Part shown: in pieces, positions 12,962-12,973 of the stretch
Layout of the letters: every line of letters starts with the position of its first letter
Numbering within the stretch: the stretch's first letter is position 1
DNA from: an uncultured Veillonella sp.
Lineage (GTDB): Bacteria > Bacillota > Negativicutes > Veillonellales > Veillonellaceae
Reading direction: 5' to 3'
Assembly (NCBI GenBank): GCA_900550175.1
Contig: URQX01000036.1
Coordinates: forward strand, 1 to 12,973
Length of the DNA: 12,973 nt
The notes under the pieces: generated by a model
The model's database searches: none
Seen by the model: the letters and a program-made list of their open reading frames with translations, nothing else
Told to the model about the DNA's origin: nothing
Position numbers and translations under genes: made by a program

Positions 12962-12973
12962 ACCTAACATTGC

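Overview
The window reads as a housekeeping stretch of a low-GC bacterium with Firmicutes-type gene order and signals (strong AGGAGG ribosome sites, TTG/GTG starts, extended -10 promoters). The gene set, divergent LDH-family enzyme, low GC and lack of sporulation genes suggest a member of the Negativicutes, most likely Veillonella; this is inferred from protein character, not from a marker gene. I see no rRNA, tRNA, CRISPR array, phage gene or insertion sequence.

Layout, in plus-strand coordinates. Almost everything is on the minus strand and so is read from right to left. 12948-11280: folP-folB-folK, a tightly coupled folate operon with 1-nt stop/start overlaps. 11153-10100: a membrane-anchored protein of unknown function followed by a small GlsB/YeaQ-type membrane protein, closed by a strong terminator. 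9870-8923: a divergent NAD-dependent L-2-hydroxyacid (lactate) dehydrogenase with its own leader. 8749-7947: a DivIC/FtsB-type division protein and a YabR-type S1 RNA-binding protein, then a terminator. 7852-5420: Ppx/GppA phosphatase, TilS and hypoxanthine phosphoribosyltransferase, closely packed or overlapping. 5331-3403: FtsH, with its own extended -10 promoter and a hairpin at the predicted mRNA 5' end. 3256-1913: the only plus-strand gene, a ThrE-type amino-acid exporter, convergent with ftsH across a bidirectional terminator. 1741-1: birA and coaX, divergent from thrE; coaX runs off the left edge.

The set divIC - yabR - tilS - hpt - ftsH - coaX, with folP/folB/folK nearby, corresponds to the well-known Bacillus subtilis divIC-to-folK supercluster. 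Here it is rearranged: the fol genes lie upstream, ppx sits between yabR and tilS, and thrE plus birA separate ftsH from coaX.

Functionally, most genes supply basic growth: folate, CoA and biotin-protein cofactors, tRNA-Ile decoding (TilS), purine salvage (Hpt), membrane proteolysis (FtsH) and septation (DivIC). The two items most worth following up are the LDH-family enzyme, whose substrate loop is non-canonical and which could be the gene for the long-known Veillonella malate-lactate transhydrogenase, and a 20-bp palindrome before birA built from two BirA-type half-sites with almost no spacer. No previously undescribed multi-gene system is evident.
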